In this document: positions 9,700-19,889 of the stretch, in pieces | Numbering within the stretch: the first letter of the stretch is position 1 | How the letters are laid out: every line of letters starts with the position of its first letter | Origin: Pogonophryne albipinna | Taxonomy: Eukaryota > Chordata > Actinopteri > Perciformes > Artedidraconidae | Length of the DNA stretch: 64,000 bases | Assembly (NCBI GenBank): GCA_028583405.1 | Contig: JAPTMU010000118.1 | Coordinates: forward strand, 89,501-153,500 | Direction: 5' to 3' | Notes under the pieces: generated by a model | Told to the model about the DNA's origin: nothing | Databases searched by the model: none | What the model saw: the letters and a program-made list of their open reading frames with translations, nothing else | Position numbers and translations under genes: made by a program

Positions 9700-10800
9700 C
9701 GTCACACAACAGTCGGCCGTTCACGGAAACAGTCGATTATGACGGAGAAATGATATCATGAAAGTTACGGTGCTTATTAAGCTTTTTAAAACGTATGTGG
9801 TAAGTTGCCAAAGTGCTTTGTTTTGAACGTTCATCAGTATTATAATCAAAAAGAGAAATATGAACATTAGTTTTTTCTGAAATGATCAAATAAAGTCAAC
9901 ATTTCACTGAGCTGTGTGGGGTTTGTTCAACTTTTAAAAGATGTTTGAATGGTGATGTACACAGTGATAGGTGTTAAAGACTCACGTTTAGAATAAATAC
10001 ATTTGTATTGATTTTAAGATCTTTTCATAGTTCATACAATCATACTGGGATACTTTTTTGTATTAATGTAGACCGGAGGGAGAGGGTGACGAGCATAAGT
10101 TTCACTTTCCTTTTTTATTTCAATTCCAACTTTGGTCATGAAGAATATGTTTCTCTGTTGTCCACGTTCATAAAGCATAAAACAACAGCATCAGAGCACG
10201 GTGCAGAGTCTCTAGATGAGTTTACAGTAGTCCCTCGTTCTTATTAAACATCCATGTTGTAGTCCGCTGTATAGAAAACTGTAGTTTCCATAGTTTCCCC
10301 ACAGCAGCAGACGCACAAAATGACGTCCGCTGGCGCATCATAAACATGTCGAATAGTGAAAGTGCAGTCGGATTCTCTAAAGCACCTGTTAGAAATTAAT
10401 ATCAATGTTTTGATAGCATAATGTACCTTAAAACATACCGTCAGTTTAAAAGCTGTTTTATACTGAAAAACCAGAAGTTCCTGTGCACAACCAGTTGTTA
10501 AGCTTTTATTCTGAAAATCCTTCATCTCCGGTTAGCATTTAGCATGAGGCTAATATACCATTTACTATCGAGGTGAATTTAGCAGCGATATGATGTTGCA
10601 CACCGAAACCTACTGATTTCAACACTACAACTACAGACGTCGAGATATTATTATTGTTGAATATTAAATGAAGGTACAGTTTATTTGAGTACGTTATTGT
10701 TTACAGATGTGGGTAGCATGTGACAACATCCGGAACGACCGGAAACCAAACTGCCGTGAAGTATTTCCTGTATTTTTTGGAGTATTGATTACAGCGTTTA
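9700..10800. other. No gene seen (inside TIR element)
   Basis: Interior of the element at 9433-13580. A short open frame at 10244-10525 (minus) has no recognisable protein similarity. No terminal or tandem structure was noticed. Confidence 0.5.
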
Positions 10801-10803
10801 GAA

Positions 10804-11171
10804 TGTGTTAAATGAAAAGTCATGAAAGAGTTAAGGATGAGAAAAGGTGTGTTTAGATATATATTGAATGGACAATGTCTGTATCCTCTGATATGCAAAA
10901 CAACGGACATTAAAACGTTAGAGAGCCGGCCCGCTGGGAGGAGCCAGCAGAGGATATATAAAACAGCGGGACCTGAGGGGTTCGGCCTCTTTCTTCATCT
11001 GCTAGCGAGAGCCAGAGACAGCTGCTTTTCTGTCGAACAATATTCTGCTTGTAACATTACCGTGCCTTTTTTATTAATTAAAGTACAATTTGAACCTTCT
11101 CAGAGACTCAATTTAGTCTCCTTTTAAAGCTTCTCTCCTGGACGCGAGAATAACGAACACAACATAACACA
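10804..11171 (+). promoter_or_regulatory. LTR-like promoter segment (candidate solo LTR)
   Basis: Has the order of an LTR: a terminus-like TGTGTTA at 10804, a TATATAAAA box at 10955-10963, a GC-rich leader with AGCGAGAGCCAGAGACAGCT, an ATTAAA poly(A)-type signal at 11077-11082, and the complement TAACACA at 11165-11171. No target duplication was found (flanks TAGAA and CTCTT) and no primer-binding site or internal viral genes are present, so this could be a solo LTR or simply a promoter belonging to the host TIR element. Confidence 0.35.
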
Positions 11172-12009
11172 CTCTTCTCCTAAATCCTTTTGAATTCTCC
11201 TATCCACTATCCCTTAACCCCGTGACGTTTCACTCAGAGGTCAAGGAATAGGAGATAGGGTTAGAACTTAGGAGCTGATTTTTAAACTATCCGAACGCAA
11301 CCCTCAACTCCTCGGTCCTCCGGTAGTGACCCGGAAATGAATTTCAGCGGGCCATTTTGAAGGACATCTCATTTCTCTAAATGCACACCGAGGACCGAGG
11401 ATCGAGCGTCGAGGAGGCTCTCTGGAGGAGCTCTAACCGAGGATACACTGATGGTTCCTCCACGGCTCCTCCGTGGATGCATTTCCGGGAACGGTGGAGG
11501 CGTGACGCACGGCCGGACTTATCTCAGCCAATGACAGCTCTGCATGCATCCTCTGGATATTATTTTATTAACTGCTTTCATCGCGTCGCGATGTTTGCAG
11601 TGAGAACAGCTGTGAGGTCCGTGCAGAAAGCAGAGCAGTGTGTAGAATGTATATCACTCAGTATAACAGGCCTATACTCTCTTTGCTTTAGTTTAGTAGA
11701 TATCTACAAACAAAGAGTCAATATTTTTATAAAACCATTTAGTGCTTCACATAATAAAATACACAACGGCTGTAGCCTGATTATGCTTTAGGAGCTGTAG
11801 GTGTGTGTGTGGTACAGTGTGTAGGTGTGTGTGTGGTATAGTGTGTAGGTTTGTGTGTGGTACAGTGTGGTACAGTGTGTAGGTGTGTGTGGTACAGTGC
11901 GTAGATGCGGCGGACAGACGGGTCTCAGTTGGATTGGTGTCCTTACTTTTAATACTTGTAAATACAACTTTTGGCCCGTAATTTCAATTCCCCCATTTCA
12001 GCGACCAGA

Positions 12010-12030
12010 GGGGGGGGGGGGGGGGGGGGG
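12010..12030 (+). repeat. Poly-G run (21 bp)
   Basis: An uninterrupted G run at the position where relatives of this element have a shorter poly-C/poly-G stretch next to ATATATCC (12846-12854 and 46376-46384, inverted). Confidence 0.9.
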
Positions 12031-12415
12031 ATATATCCAGTCTCTGATTGTGTTACGTTATTATGAAAGTGCTCTCATACTTTAAATTGTATATATTTGT
12101 GTGCGCATCTGTAGCCTGTTATTGTCTCATTATACCGCACTCTCAATGAATTCAAAGTAAATATGTGGGGGAACAATGTTCAGCTGATCTAACAGAGATT
12201 ATAAAATACAGGGCTATGACAAAACACTCGACAGCTGATGCAGCTGTTGCCACGTAATAATTAACGGACGTCGCTTTAATATGACCGCCCGGAGGAGAGG
12301 AGTTCTCATTTCTTTAAACGTCTGCTGCTTCCCCTCCTCTCTCCTCGGTTCCCCTCCTCGGTCCTCCGCTCGCATCTCCTGTGGGCGGGACTAAGTCTCG
12401 AGGAGGGGAGTCGAG

Positions 12416-12712
12416 GGCCCTTTCTCATTTCTCTAACTCCCCTCCTCGACTCCCCTCCTCGACTCCTATCCTCGATACTTAGTCCCGCCCACAGGAGATG
12501 TGAGCCGAGGAGCCGAACCGAGGAGAGAGGAGGGGAAACAGCAGGCGGTTAGAGAAATGAGAACTCCTCTCCTCTGAGCGGTCATTTTAAAGAGACGTCC
12601 ATTAATGATGACAGGAGGCACAACAGCCCTCTGTCTGATGGACAGATGTGTTCATGACCACTTTGATTCATTCACAGTGCGGAATAATGAGACAATAACA
12701 GGCTACAGATGC

Positions 12713-12760
<48 letters not shown>

Positions 12761-13547
12761 GTATATATTTATATACATATATATACAATTTCAGAATCAA
12801 ACAGAGCACTCTCATATTAACGTAACACTATCAGAGACTGGATATATCCCCCCCCCTCTCTGGTCGCTACAATGAGGAAAATAAATGACGGACCAAGTTT
12901 TATTTACAAGTATTAAAAGTAAGCAGAGGACACCAAACCAACTGAGACCTGTCTGTCCGCTGCATCTACACACACACTGTACCAGACACACACACGCACC
13001 TACAGCTAACAGCCTAACAGCCGTTGTGTATTTTATTATGTGAAGCACTAAATGGTTTTAGAAAAATATGGACTCTTTGTTTGTAGATATCTACTAAACT
13101 ACAGCAAATAAAGAGAGTAGGCCTGTTATACTGAGTGATATATATTATACACACTGCTCTGCTTTCTGCACGGACATCACAGCTGTTCTCTCTGGAAACA
13201 TCGCGTCGCGATGAGAGCAGTTAATAAAATAATATCCAGGGGATGCATGCAGAGCTGTCATTGGATGAGATCAGTCCGGCCGTGCGTCACGACTCTTTGA
13301 AACATCTCTGTTGCCGGAAATGCATCCACGAAGGAGCCGTGGAGGACCGTGGAGGACCCATCAGTGTATCCTCGGTTAGAGCTCCTCCTGAGAGCCTCCT
13401 CGATGCTCGATGCTCGGTCCTCGAAGTGCATTTAGAGAAATGAGATGTCCTTCCACATGGCGCGCTGAAATTCATTTCCGGGTCACTACCGGAGGACCGA
13501 GGAGTCGAGGAGTCGAGGAGGGGGATTTGCTGAAATGAGAACGGGCC
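12416..13547. mobile_element. GGCCC-ended MITE, copy 1 (1132 bp)
   Basis: Ends are GGCCCTTTCTCATTTCTC on the left and the complement of GGCCCGTTCTCATTTC on the right, flanked by GAG at 12413-12415 and 13548-13550. Subterminal regions are packed with CGAGGAG/CTCCTCG motifs. The interior has a CA run, an AT palindrome and GGACTCTTTGTTTGTAGATA. A second copy lies at 45915-47068 in the same orientation. No transposase. The 3-bp duplications here (GAG) and at the other copy (TCT) are not the TWA preferred by PIF/Harbinger; EnSpm/CACTA or Academ-like superfamilies also give about 3 bp, but the termini do not settle it. Confidence 0.85.
12714..12786 (+). repeat. (CA)n followed by AT-rich palindrome
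   Basis: About 20 CA units and then TATATGTATATATTTATATA. The same composite microsatellite is at 46229-46315 in the sister copy, so it came with the element. Confidence 0.9.
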
Positions 13548-13839
13548 GAGGAAGGGAAATTTAAGAATTGAGAAGCCTCTATTTTGTCCGTCTTGCTCTG
13601 GAGGCCCGCCTACATGAGACGTTGAAATCTCGCGGGACAAAGACGCCCGCAGCCTTGAGAGCGAGGCGCAGTTCCTCTCCACGGGCTGGGGAAGCTAAAT
13701 GCTTGATGGGAAACGACTCAAACGACTCGCTGGTATCTCGAGCTGAGCGCTCTTTGGTGGTTTTTACCCCGTGCTGGTGATGAAACTCTCCAATTGACTC
13801 GGCTAAAGTTTGTTGTTGTTTTGTGTCAGTTGTACGTCG

Positions 13840-14168
13840 CCCCTGCCATTAACATGTTTCATCATTGTTCCACAATGTTTATCATCATGAAATTAATATC
13901 CATATATTTTATACTATACTTGCTTACCGTTTTCATTCTTTATATATCTTAGCATATTCATACACACTGTTCATACTGCTCACAGGCTGATATCTAGTGT
14001 ATTCATACCCCTCACTGTTTATTCATCATTCAATTCATTATATTTTATTCTGTCTATTGTGTACATCACTTTTCACTTCACTGCTTGTTGCACCTGGTTG
14101 GAAGCTAAACTGCATTTCGTTGTCTCAGTGCCTGTAATATGTGCAATAACAATAAAGTTGAATCTAAT
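13840..14168 (+). repeat. LINE 3' end (CR1/L2/Rex1 type)
   Basis: Contains GCATTTCGTTGTCTCAGTGC, ATGTGCAATAACAATAAAGT and TTGAATCTAATCT, the standard 3' untranslated end of many fish CR1/L2/Rex1-type LINEs. No coding part is attached. It lies inside the TIR element at 9347-14504. Confidence 0.65.
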
Positions 14169-14322
14169 CTTGAGCAGGAACAAATGTATTTACTTAGTAC
14201 ATATCTGACATTAACGATTAAACACATGTGTGCATTCTTTATAAATGCAAACCGAGTCAAGCCGACTCCGGAGGTGGCGGTATGCACCTTCAAGCTGTTT
14301 GCAATCCGCCAAAAAACCGAGA

Positions 14323-14395
14323 GAAGAAGAAGAAGAAGAAGAAGAAGAAGAAGAAGAAGAAGAAGAAGAAGAAGAAGAAGAAGAAGAAGAAGAAG
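14323..14395 (+). repeat. (GAA)n microsatellite, about 24 units
   Basis: A pure GAA tract, all purine on the plus strand. It makes long Arg, Lys, Glu and Phe runs in all frames; these are not proteins. Confidence 0.95.
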
Positions 14396-14505
14396 CCGAC
14401 TCGGAGCTGTCCGACTTCAGGCGAGCTTTTTGAGACCTCCCCCGGCTGCGATCGGCTATTCTCGTCTACTTTCGAGGCGAGCCGCAACGCGTCTCAAACA
14501 AGCCT

Positions 14506-14531
14506 AGTGTTAGAGGATTCTTAGTTTTGGG
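14506..14531 (+). repeat. 25-bp direct repeat, copy 1
   Basis: AGTGTTAGAGGATTCTTAG followed by TTTTGG recurs at 15035-15060 with one change. The copies bracket about 0.5 kb of AT-rich sequence (14532-15034) with no gene. It begins at the right TA of the element at 9347-14504. Confidence 0.75.
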
Positions 14532-15034
14532 TGAGTTGTTGCTCTGTTCACTCTGTTGTAAATATAATAATAATTGTGATCTACGTGTACTATTCTGTGT
14601 ATAATCTATCTGCATTTATTGGTTATATTTTATGTTTAGCTAAATGTCTTTAGATTCCGTAGTGTATCACTTTTAAAAATAATTGTACATAAACTGAGTG
14701 AGCCGTTTTCCAGCTAACTAGTTAGCCGCTAATGTCGTGGAGTGCATGTGGCATTTACGTCACTGATGTGAAACTTTCCTTTGTAGAGCAACATCTCACT
14801 GTACTGTGGCTAAACTGTGGATCTGTGTGTCTATTCCATGGTTTGCAGGTATGTGCATTTTGAGCTGTTAAATGTTTCTATTGAATACTGTTCATCTAAG
14901 TAATTTGATTCATCTTTATTGTCACAATTACAAACTAAATTGTTTTATGTTTGTAATAAATGTTATTGGGTTTCTTTATGTTTGTATTTAGAATCCTTTT
15001 TCTCTAAACAAATGATACCACTATACGATCACTG

Positions 15035-15060
15035 TAAGAGTGTTAGAGGATTCTTAGCTT
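15035..15060 (+). repeat. 25-bp direct repeat, copy 2
   Basis: Partner of 14506-14531. About 90 bp later (near 15145) the inverted match to the left arm of the foldback element resumes. Confidence 0.75.
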
Positions 15061-15704
15061 TGGAATAAAAGCTGATTGATATCTCAAACTGACTCCGGTG
15101 AAGTACAAGAAAGCAACAGCAAAGCAGGACCCAAGTGTCACAGATGCACAATAAGAACGGACCCATATCGCCTTACTGCCATCCCACGGAGCTGTAATAA
15201 TGGATATATTGCACATGTTTGCTGTAATTCATCATTTGTAAAATATTATACTACATGGGCTGTATGATGTAAATGTTGTATTAAATAAAGTTAATATTAG
15301 ATTAACGTCCCTGTAGCTTCTTATTGCACTTGCAATATACCATTAAAGGAGTTGAACGTTGCTGTTTGCTATTACTATAATACCACGCAGGGATAAGCCA
15401 GAGTTTACAACCTTTGCATGTGGGCACAAACAACACGTTTTGACCCAGATGAATTAGCTATACCATATGATATCGCCCGAGGAAGTCGTCATACTTAAAT
15501 AAAGATAATGTATATGTGTCAAAGCTCTAATCAATCTATGAGCGCACATACTGGTACTTCTCAGGCATGCTGGGTAATCTGTGACGTTTCACTCTCTCAA
15601 AAGTTGGGCCATTTTATCATCATGCGCTAATGAGCAGCTCTCATAGGAATGAATGAGGCCCCGCCTCCCACGCTGTATCCAGTTCTTATTATACATCCAT
15701 GAGT

Positions 15705-17155
15705 TAAACATGCAAAAACAAATCGCTAAATAAAAAGATAAAACACTGGCATGTAATTTACGTTAGAATAAATAGAATGGTTTTGAATAATAGATGAGAG
15801 TAAAATCTACGTCACTTTACAGCCCCGCCCACTTTTGGGGAAACCAACGCTGTCATTTGAACGGCGATCAAGCCTGAAGTCACAGAGATCTTCTGTTACT
15901 GTCCTTTCTTCTTAGAGGAAGTACAGAAACAAGTAACTCTGGATTTGTTTTAATGTTTGAGGTGCAATAAACGACACAGCAGCTTTTTGGCATGTTAAAA
16001 CTATTATTTTCTGCCTCGCTCATGAGAGTAACAGCTGGAGAAATTACAGCCTCGCCTACTGATTTCAAATGTGTGCTCTAAAATGATATTTATAAATGAC
16101 TATTATCATTATTATAAGCAAGAAAATAAATGGCAAAGATATGTAGAAAATAAACGTATTTAAGATACGTTCATAACAAACGTAACGTGGGAGAAAAGAC
16201 GTTTCTGGCTAAACGTAATTGAGAATGCAGTTTAGTTCTGTGGGAACGTAATATTTAGGAGACAGGGTTGGATTAATACCCCAACAAATATGAATGTGTT
16301 AATTTAGCTATATTTGTATTATTTAATTTATTTAATTGAATCCCATGGTGTGCCACATAAGAACAACCCTCATTCTTCAGAAGAAGGTTATCATTTCAGC
16401 CCGTCTGGTAAACATCTCTACATTTAGTTACACATGAAAGCCCATTTAATGTCTGTGGCACACATTATCTACTTGCTATTCATTAAGAGCCTCAAAACTG
16501 TGTATTGTAGATTATAGTGCTTTCTTTGTCCCTTTGATTAAACTAGGAACAATGTTGCCATCACAAGAGCAGACATTTCATACGCTAACCGTGTATCGGT
16601 TGTAGTTCATGAATGGGAGCACAAACACAATGCTACTCAACTGATGGTTCATTCCGTTTTTTTCTGATTATTATGAAATACTATTGCCTATTATAATATT
16701 ACTATGTGTCATTTTTGGAAAGAAGGAATAACAGCTGCAGTAGTAAGAGTAGTACAGGTGCCACCCACTCGTTATTCAATCAGTACTAATCCTTATTATG
16801 CATCCCATCATAGTATTTTCTTTATAGATGAGTATTTGTCATTATTATTGTTGCTTTTCATTCAACTGACACCAGTTCAACCAATGACTCATCATGGCTG
16901 TTTGTGCTTAAATCTATAGCAGATCATGGTCAAACATTTTTATATAGATGAGCTTGAAATATCCACATAAATAAATGGCTACCAAATCAAAGCTACTATT
17001 AGACAAAATATTAAAGTCTCCAAATACCAAAACACAATGACAAACATGAAAACTACCACGCTTGTCAACACAAATAGTAATTGTTAATTTATTTTCTTTT
17101 AAAAGCAAATTAGATTTATATTATTTAGGCTTGATGCTCAGTAGCCCTGCAGTAA
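15705..17155. other. No gene seen
   Basis: AT-rich sequence downstream of the foldback complex. Short open frames (15880-16068 minus, 16704-16919 plus) resemble nothing known to me. Confidence 0.5.
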
Positions 17156-17157
17156 AC

Positions 17158-17860
17158 TCACCTTCTGTGTCTCTGTCTGTGTCTCTGTATGTCTCTGTCT
17201 GTGTCTCTGTATGTCTGTGTCTCTGTATGTCTCTGTCTGTGTCTCTGTCTGTGTCTCTGTCTCTCTGTCTGTGTCTCTGTATGTGTCTGTCTGTCTGTCT
17301 GTGTCTCCATCTGTCTCTGTCTGTCTGTCTGTCTGTGTCTCCATCTGTCTCTGTCTGTCTGTGTCTCCATCTGTCTCTGTCTGTCTGTGTCTCTGTCTCT
17401 GTCTGTGTCTCTGTATGTCTCTGTCTGTGTCTCCATCTGTCCCTTTCTGGCTGTCTGTGTCTCTGTATGTGTCTCTGTCTGTCTCTTTCAGTCTGTCTGT
17501 CTGTGTCTCTGTCTGTGTCTCTGTCTGTGTCTGTGTCTCTGTCTGTGTCTCTGTCTGTCTGTGTCTCTGTCTGTGTCTCTGCCTGTCTGTGTCTCTGTCT
17601 GTCTCTCTGTCTGTGTCTCTGTCTGTGTCACTGTTTGTGTCTGTGTCTCTGTCTGTGTCACTGTTTGTGTCTCTGTCTGTGTCTCTGTCTGTGTCACTGT
17701 TTGTGTCTCTGTCTGTCTGTGTCTCTGTCTGTGTCTCTGTCTGTCTCTCTGTCTGTGTCTCTGTCTGTGTCTCTGTCTGTGTCACTGTTTGTGTCTCTGT
17801 CTGTGTCTCTGTCTGTGTCTCTCTGTTTGTCCGTCTGTCTCTCTGTCTGTCTCTGTGTTA
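17158..17860 (+). repeat. TCTG/TGTC-based minisatellite (about 700 bp)
   Basis: Built from CTGTCTGTGTCT-like units of 10-12 bp with interspersed GTATGTCT, CCATCTGTCT, and later CACTGTTTGTGTCT variants. Variants cluster: CCATCTGTCT units lie in 17300-17440 and CACTGTTTG units in 17625-17795, which suggests regional duplication of higher-order blocks. All open frames over it (243, 281 and 215 codons) are Ser/Leu/Val/Cys or Thr/Gln/Asp repeats and not genes. Confidence 0.95.
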
Positions 17861-18890
17861 TGGTACTCACCTCAGACGCTCCACAGCCCCGGCCCTCTCA
17901 GACATGACTCCTGGGCTTGATGCAGGAGAAGGCCTTTTATAGGGGGCTGTGTCTGTGGGGGGGGGGGGGGTTATGTTTTGGGGGTTGGCCCTGCTTCATC
18001 CTGATCTGACCTGCTTTGGATATGATAAGAACAGAGGTAGCATCATCAACCTCAAGGAGTGGCATCACAACTTCACAGTTTTCTTTTTCAATAGCTAATA
18101 GTCCACCTTCTTCTCCAGTAGGACTCAGATGAGGGTGTTGCACTTTTCTTTTCTTTTCCTTATACATGTGATGTTTTGGTGTTGTTTTGTTTCTTTCCGT
18201 TAACCGTCAAGTGGAAAATAAGTATTATTTTTTTGTCTTTCTCTTAGTATCCTAAGATACTGTTATGTTTGGCTGTGAAAAAAATAAATAAAAATTATTA
18301 TTATTATAAAGGGCAGACCATCTATTTGTATTTTTTTTTTTTTAGAAAGGGGCAGGTCACATAAGATTTTATTCTTCTCCCTGCTCCTTTTCGCTCAATG
18401 GTAGAGTCATGTTTTGTGGCAATTATTGTACATTTGGTTTTGCGTACCATGAGCCGGACAAATAAAAATGAAATGAAATGAAGAAATGTTACGTCTTTAC
18501 TTCTGTTTTAATGAGTGCCTCTGGTCTCTATGCACTAGCATTATACAGTTTTCTGCCATATATTTAGATTGATTGCAAATACAATTCAATACTGTGCAGT
18601 CAATATTGCGCATAATAGGCTCGAGTCTAGGCTCATTACTATTCCTCTGCATAGGACTGAACGAAATCTCCCTAAAATAAAAAAATATTAAATAGATATG
18701 ACCTTCATAAATATATTTTGAATGTAACATATTAAAAAGCAAACTAATATTTTAGTTTACTAGGTAATTTGTCCTTAACATCCAACATTATGAAGATTGG
18801 TGTCCAGAGATGTTATGATGAATGAATCATGTTCCAGCACTCTAGATTAGCGCTTTGAAATAAAACTATCACTATATAAAAATAGACTCA
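17861..18890. other. No gene seen; poly-G at 17957-17970
   Basis: A 14-bp G run and AT-rich sequence. ACAAATAAAAATGAAATGAA near 18459-18480 resembles a LINE or SINE tail. Confidence 0.5.
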
Positions 18891-19365
18891 GTTCAAACCG
18901 GAGAGACGGGATGTAAGAATTACATATTTATTGTTACACGTCATATGAATGAAATGATTGCCATGATAATACAGCAGGAGAATGAAATGGTGTTTGGCGA
19001 TTAGGCCCTGGTTTGCAGGATAATCATTCAGGAGGGAAAGAACCGCTCCGATGAAATCCCCGGGGTCTAGACACTGGTGGTGGTGATAAGTAGGTGGGAC
19101 CGGTCTGAAGAAGGAAGGTTTAGCTTTGTCCTGGAGGAGACGGGAGGCGAGAGGGGTGGAGGCGGGTTGCGTGTGGTCACCTGAAATGACAACTGACAGG
19201 GAGGAAGAGCAGGCATTTAAGGAATTTAGCATGTGCAGCAATTGGCTGCTGAGGGGTGACGCCCACACGTTTAATGAGGGGGGAAGGGAGCAATAGAGTG
19301 ACATGTAAGTGACTCATTGTTAGGTCTTCCTTATTGAACTTGCGCTAAAGCTTTCATTTATATTG
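18890..19365. repeat. Dispersed repeat related to 30118-30395
   Basis: Shares with 30118-30395 an ordered set of short blocks: TTTATTG-CA-CATATGA near the start, TTGGCTGCTG in the middle (19241 and 30244) and GAACTTGCGCT at the end (19336 and 30358). Both are followed by TTCATTTA. Non-coding. Confidence 0.55.
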
Positions 19366-19753
19366 AATGATTTGATACATTTATGATTTGCATTTTTGAG
19401 GATACTATTTCTGTTTTATACACTATATTTCAATGTTTTTGTATTGGTTACTATCTTGCTTTTTTGACCAAATGCTTTTATTTTGAAGTTATTCATAACT
19501 ATTTTGAAAGCATCAATCTGACAGGAGGCACTCGAGTACTGATTTATAAACTACTAAACACTACTGATTGTATGCCAGCAAGCCTGCACCGCATGTTGTC
19601 AGTATTATTGTTTAGAGGAGCCCCCCCCGCACCCCCCAATCCTCGAGCACTCCCAATCCTGCTGGATAAATACATACTGACACTGTGCTGTAACACAAGG
19701 CGGCCTGTGTTTATGCTTCTTCATGCAAGCTGACAGAGCAGCCCTCCCCCTGT

Positions 19754-19886
<133 letters not shown>

Positions 19887-19889
19887 TGT

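Larger units (their letters stand above)
9433..13580. mobile_element. TIR element with AGAGGCTTCTCAAT ends
   Basis: Left end AGAGGCTTCTCAATACTC continues into AAATTTCCCCTCCTCGACTC; the right end is its complement, interrupted by a younger element. ATT flanks both sides (9430-9432, 13581-13583). If the GGCCC element at 12416-13547 and one GAG copy are removed, the right terminus joins into a continuous inverted match of about 38 bp to the left end. The right half (11307-12412) is an inverted relative of the GGCCC element, so both belong to one broader family. The left part holds CTTAGGAACC-type blocks (9495-9640), an LTR-like stretch and no transposase. Confidence 0.8.
9347..14504. mobile_element. 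TIR element with GGCTTGTTTGAGAC ends
   Basis: GGCTTGTTTGAGAC at 9347-9360 is mirrored perfectly by GTCTCAAACAAGCC at 14491-14504, and TA flanks both ends (9345-9346, 14505-14506). The body is 9347-9432 plus 13584-14504, because the element at 9433-13580 sits inside it. No transposase is visible. Part of the right half (13840-14168) looks like a LINE 3' end. The 2-bp TA duplication could be chance; the superfamily is not assigned. Confidence 0.6.
5627..15701. mobile_element. Foldback-like element with long inverted arms, heavily nested
   Basis: Four blocks pair in nested inverted order: 5627-5800 with 15538-15701, about 6120-6335 with 15130-15330 plus 9180-9195, 6500-6672 with 8946-9123, and 8636-8664 with 8911-8940. 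The outer ends are CATGGATGTATAATAAGAAC and its complement. AGT flanks both ends (5624-5626, 15702-15704), a possible 3-bp target duplication. The apparent loop is 8665-8910. The left arm was hit by a Rex3 LINE at 6673-8633, and the right arm holds about 5.9 kb of inserted DNA between 9195 and 15145. Without insertions it would be a few kb of mostly palindromic sequence with no transposase. Bases 5800-6060 and 15350-15535 do not pair well. Confidence 0.7.

Noticed and set aside
12416..12440. Head-to-head inverted junction at 12.4 kb as a separate palindromic transposon
   Set aside because: Better explained by insertion of the GGCCC element into the terminus of a related, oppositely oriented element, since removing it restores that terminus.
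14139..14524. Open frames with poly-Arg, poly-Lys, poly-Glu or poly-Phe
   Set aside because: Direct translation of the GAA microsatellite.
17062..17920. Long open frames of 215-281 codons on both strands
   Set aside because: They are translations of the TCTG minisatellite (Ser-Val-Leu-Cys and Thr-Gln-Arg-Asp periodic peptides) with no domain.
18888..19304. 138-codon open frame, minus strand
   Set aside because: Overlaps a dispersed repeat with a relative at 30.1 kb; no protein-like features.
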